From Streptomyces sp. NRRL S-118 (GTDB taxonomy: Bacteria; Actinomycetota; Actinomycetes; Streptomycetales; Streptomycetaceae), in NCBI RefSeq assembly GCF_000716335.1, contig NZ_KL591027.1, positions 1 through 50,451 of the forward strand: a DNA stretch of 50,451 nt. The letters run 5' to 3'. Both the position numbers and the translations under genes were made by a program. Position 1 is the first letter of the stretch. Every line of letters starts with the position of its first letter. Under the pieces are notes generated by a model. It made no database searches. It worked only from the letters and a program-made list of their open reading frames with translations, and was not told the DNA's origin. Positions 49,154-50,451 of the stretch are shown in pieces.

Positions 49154-50440
49154 TTGGGCGATGCCTGGGCGGGTGAGGTGGCGCTGGAGCGGGGTGCGGA
49201 TCCTGTGGCCCGGGCCGGGGCGCTGCGCCGGGCGCACGAAGCGTTCACGTCCGGCGGCGGGTTGCAGGGGCCGCCCGTGCGGGCGCTGGTGGCGGAGTCG
49301 TGGCGGCGCTCGGCGCGCGCTCGGGTGAGCCCCGACGGCGCCGCCTGCGTGGACCTCGGTGAGGACGAGCTGGGCGCGTACCGGGGCGGGCATCCGCTGG
49401 CCGCCGCGATGCCGGTGATCCGGGAGTTGATGGGCGCGTACGCGACGGACGGGGAACACCTGGTCGCGGTGTGCGACGCGTACGGGCGGCTGCTGTGGGT
49501 GGAGGGGCATGCGGGCACCCTGCGTCGCGCGGAGCGCATGAACTTCGTGGCGGGCGCGCGGTGGGCGGAGACGGCGGCCGGCACGAACGCGCCCGGGACG
49601 GCGCTCGCCGTCGACCGGCCCGTGCAGGTCTTCGCCGCGGAGCACTTCCGGCGCCCGGTGCAGGCGTGGACGTGCGCGGCGGCGCCCGTGCACGATCCGC
49701 AGACCGGGCACCTGCTGGGCGCGGTGGACATCACCGGCGGGGACCGGCTGGCGCATCCGCACAGCCTGGCTTTCGTGCAGGCGGTGGCGCGGGCCGCGGA
49801 GTCGCAGCTGGCGCTTGCGGGGCCGCCCGCGGGCGACCAGCGGGCGCGGCTGTCGGCCCTCGGGCGGGACGAGGCGCTGTGGGCGGCCGGGGGGCGCACG
49901 GTACGGCTGAGCCGGCGGCACAGCGAGATCCTGGTGCTGCTGGCCCGTCACCCGGAGGGCCTGAGCGGCGACGAGCTGCTGGTGGCACTGTACGAGGAGG
50001 GGGCGGTCACCCCGGTGACGCTGCGCGCCGAACTGTCGCGGCTTCGCGCGCTGTTGGGTCCCGCTGTGCTGCGTTCGCGGCCGTACCGGCTGGCCGTGCC
50101 GGTCGACGCGGACTTCGGGGCGGTCGGCCGGCGGCTGGCTTCGGGGGCGCTGACGGCCGCCCTGAGCGGGTACGCCGGGCCGTTGCTGCCCGGCTCGGGG
50201 GCACCTGCGGTGGTGCGGCTGCGGCGGAGGCTGGCGGATCAGCTGCGGGCGGCGCTGATCGCGCGCGGGGACGCGGGGCTGCTGGCGGACTGGGCGTACA
50301 GCCCCTGGGGCGAGGACGACCTGGAGGTGTGGCGCGCGCTCGCCACGCGCGCGCCGGCCGGTGAGCGCGCCGCCGTACGGGCGAGGCTGCGCGCGCTGGA
50401 CGCGGAACTGGGGGCGGGGGGCGGTGGGGCGGGGCCGTAG
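49154..50440 (+). CDS. GAF-domain helix-turn-helix transcriptional regulator
   Basis: 428 residues if started at TTG 49154 (GGGAGGG a few bases upstream); a GTG at 49178 is the alternative and the choice is uncertain. After RRAHEAFTSGG, a GAF-type sensor runs from about 60 to 240: VAESWRRSARARVSPDG, GHPLAAAMPVIRELMG, HLVAVCDAYGRLLWVEGHAG, AETAAGTNAPGTALA and TGHLLGAVDITGGD. The C-terminal part has a winged helix, RLSRRHSEILVLLARHPEGLSGDELLVALYEEG then RAELSRLRALLG. It resembles the sensor half of AcoR-type activators but lacks the AAA+ domain. Target genes may lie beyond the right edge. Confidence 0.88.
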   Translation: MGDAWAGEVALERGADPVARAGALRRAHEAFTSGGGLQGPPVRALVAESWRRSARARVSPDGAACVDLGEDELGAYRGGHPLAAAMPVIRELMGAYATDGEHLVAVCDAYGRLLWVEGHAGTLRRAERMNFVAGARWAETAAGTNAPGTALAVDRPVQVFAAEHFRRPVQAWTCAAAPVHDPQTGHLLGAVDITGGDRLAHPHSLAFVQAVARAAESQLALAGPPAGDQRARLSALGRDEALWAAGGRTVRLSRRHSEILVLLARHPEGLSGDELLVALYEEGAVTPVTLRAELSRLRALLGPAVLRSRPYRLAVPVDADFGAVGRRLASGALTAALSGYAGPLLPGSGAPAVVRLRRRLADQLRAALIARGDAGLLADWAYSPWGEDDLEVWRALATRAPAGERAAVRARLRALDAELGAGGGGAGP

Positions 50441-50451
50441 CAGCGGGGGGC

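Noticed and set aside
1..50451. Secondary-metabolite cluster, prophage, tRNA genes or replication origin
   Set aside because: No polyketide/NRPS modules, phage structural genes, tRNA-like cloverleaf with conserved TTCGA arm, or DnaA box cluster was seen on reading both strands.

Overview
The window is a stretch of a high-GC actinomycete chromosome, almost certainly Streptomyces. The coding sequences use G or C at nearly every third position, starts are ATG/GTG behind GGAGG-type sites, and it carries genus hallmarks: a subtilisin-inhibitor (SSI) gene, a conservon (histidine kinase, roadblock, DUF742, GTPase), SPW-repeat and DUF6328 membrane proteins, and one very rare TTA codon. I saw no tRNA, rRNA, CRISPR array or replication origin.

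Layout. 0-10.5 kb, minus strand: a seven-gene exopolysaccharide operon followed by a PRC-barrel gene. In transcription order it encodes an Agd3-like secreted polysaccharide deacetylase with a TTA at codon 5, a PelF-like GT4 glycosyltransferase, a polytopic membrane protein, a LegB-like 4,6-dehydratase, a sugar nucleotidyltransferase, an NAD-dependent epimerase and a GH114 alpha-1,4-galactosaminidase lipoprotein. A small secreted beta-sandwich-type protein lies just upstream. The enzyme set recalls fungal galactosaminogalactan (Agd3 deacetylase, Ega3 GH114 hydrolase, epimerase) and bacterial Pel (PelF, PelA). The inferred product is a partly de-N-acetylated, cationic galactosamine-containing polymer, probably under developmental (bldA) control. 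This is the most interesting system in the window.

11-16.8 kb: SPW membrane protein, small secreted protein, SulP anion transporter with a short upstream ORF, SSI-type protease inhibitor with lysine at the predicted P1, PRC-barrel/DUF2382 stress protein and a coiled-coil protein. 17-26.4 kb: FAD-dependent desaturase-like oxidoreductase with an SRPBCC protein and a TenA-like protein; NodB deacetylase lipoprotein; small proteins; HAD phosphatase; DUF6328 protein; LigB-type ATP-dependent DNA ligase.

26.4-30.8 kb is a scarred accessory segment: a C-terminal remnant of a site-specific recombinase, a secreted PI-specific phospholipase C, the 5' stub of an IS5-type transposase, a LRV-repeat protein and a broken enoyl-CoA hydratase gene. 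30.8-38.7 kb: an HxlR regulator divergent from a RidA-like gene, a DUF6397-like protein, a conservon with a second roadblock gene, and an MHYT-domain membrane protein.

38.9-50.4 kb: methyltransferase, small proteins, acyl-lipid desaturase, a SNF2 helicase coupled by ATGA overlap to a SWIM zinc-finger protein, a divergent FolD paralogue, and a GAF-domain helix-turn-helix regulator.
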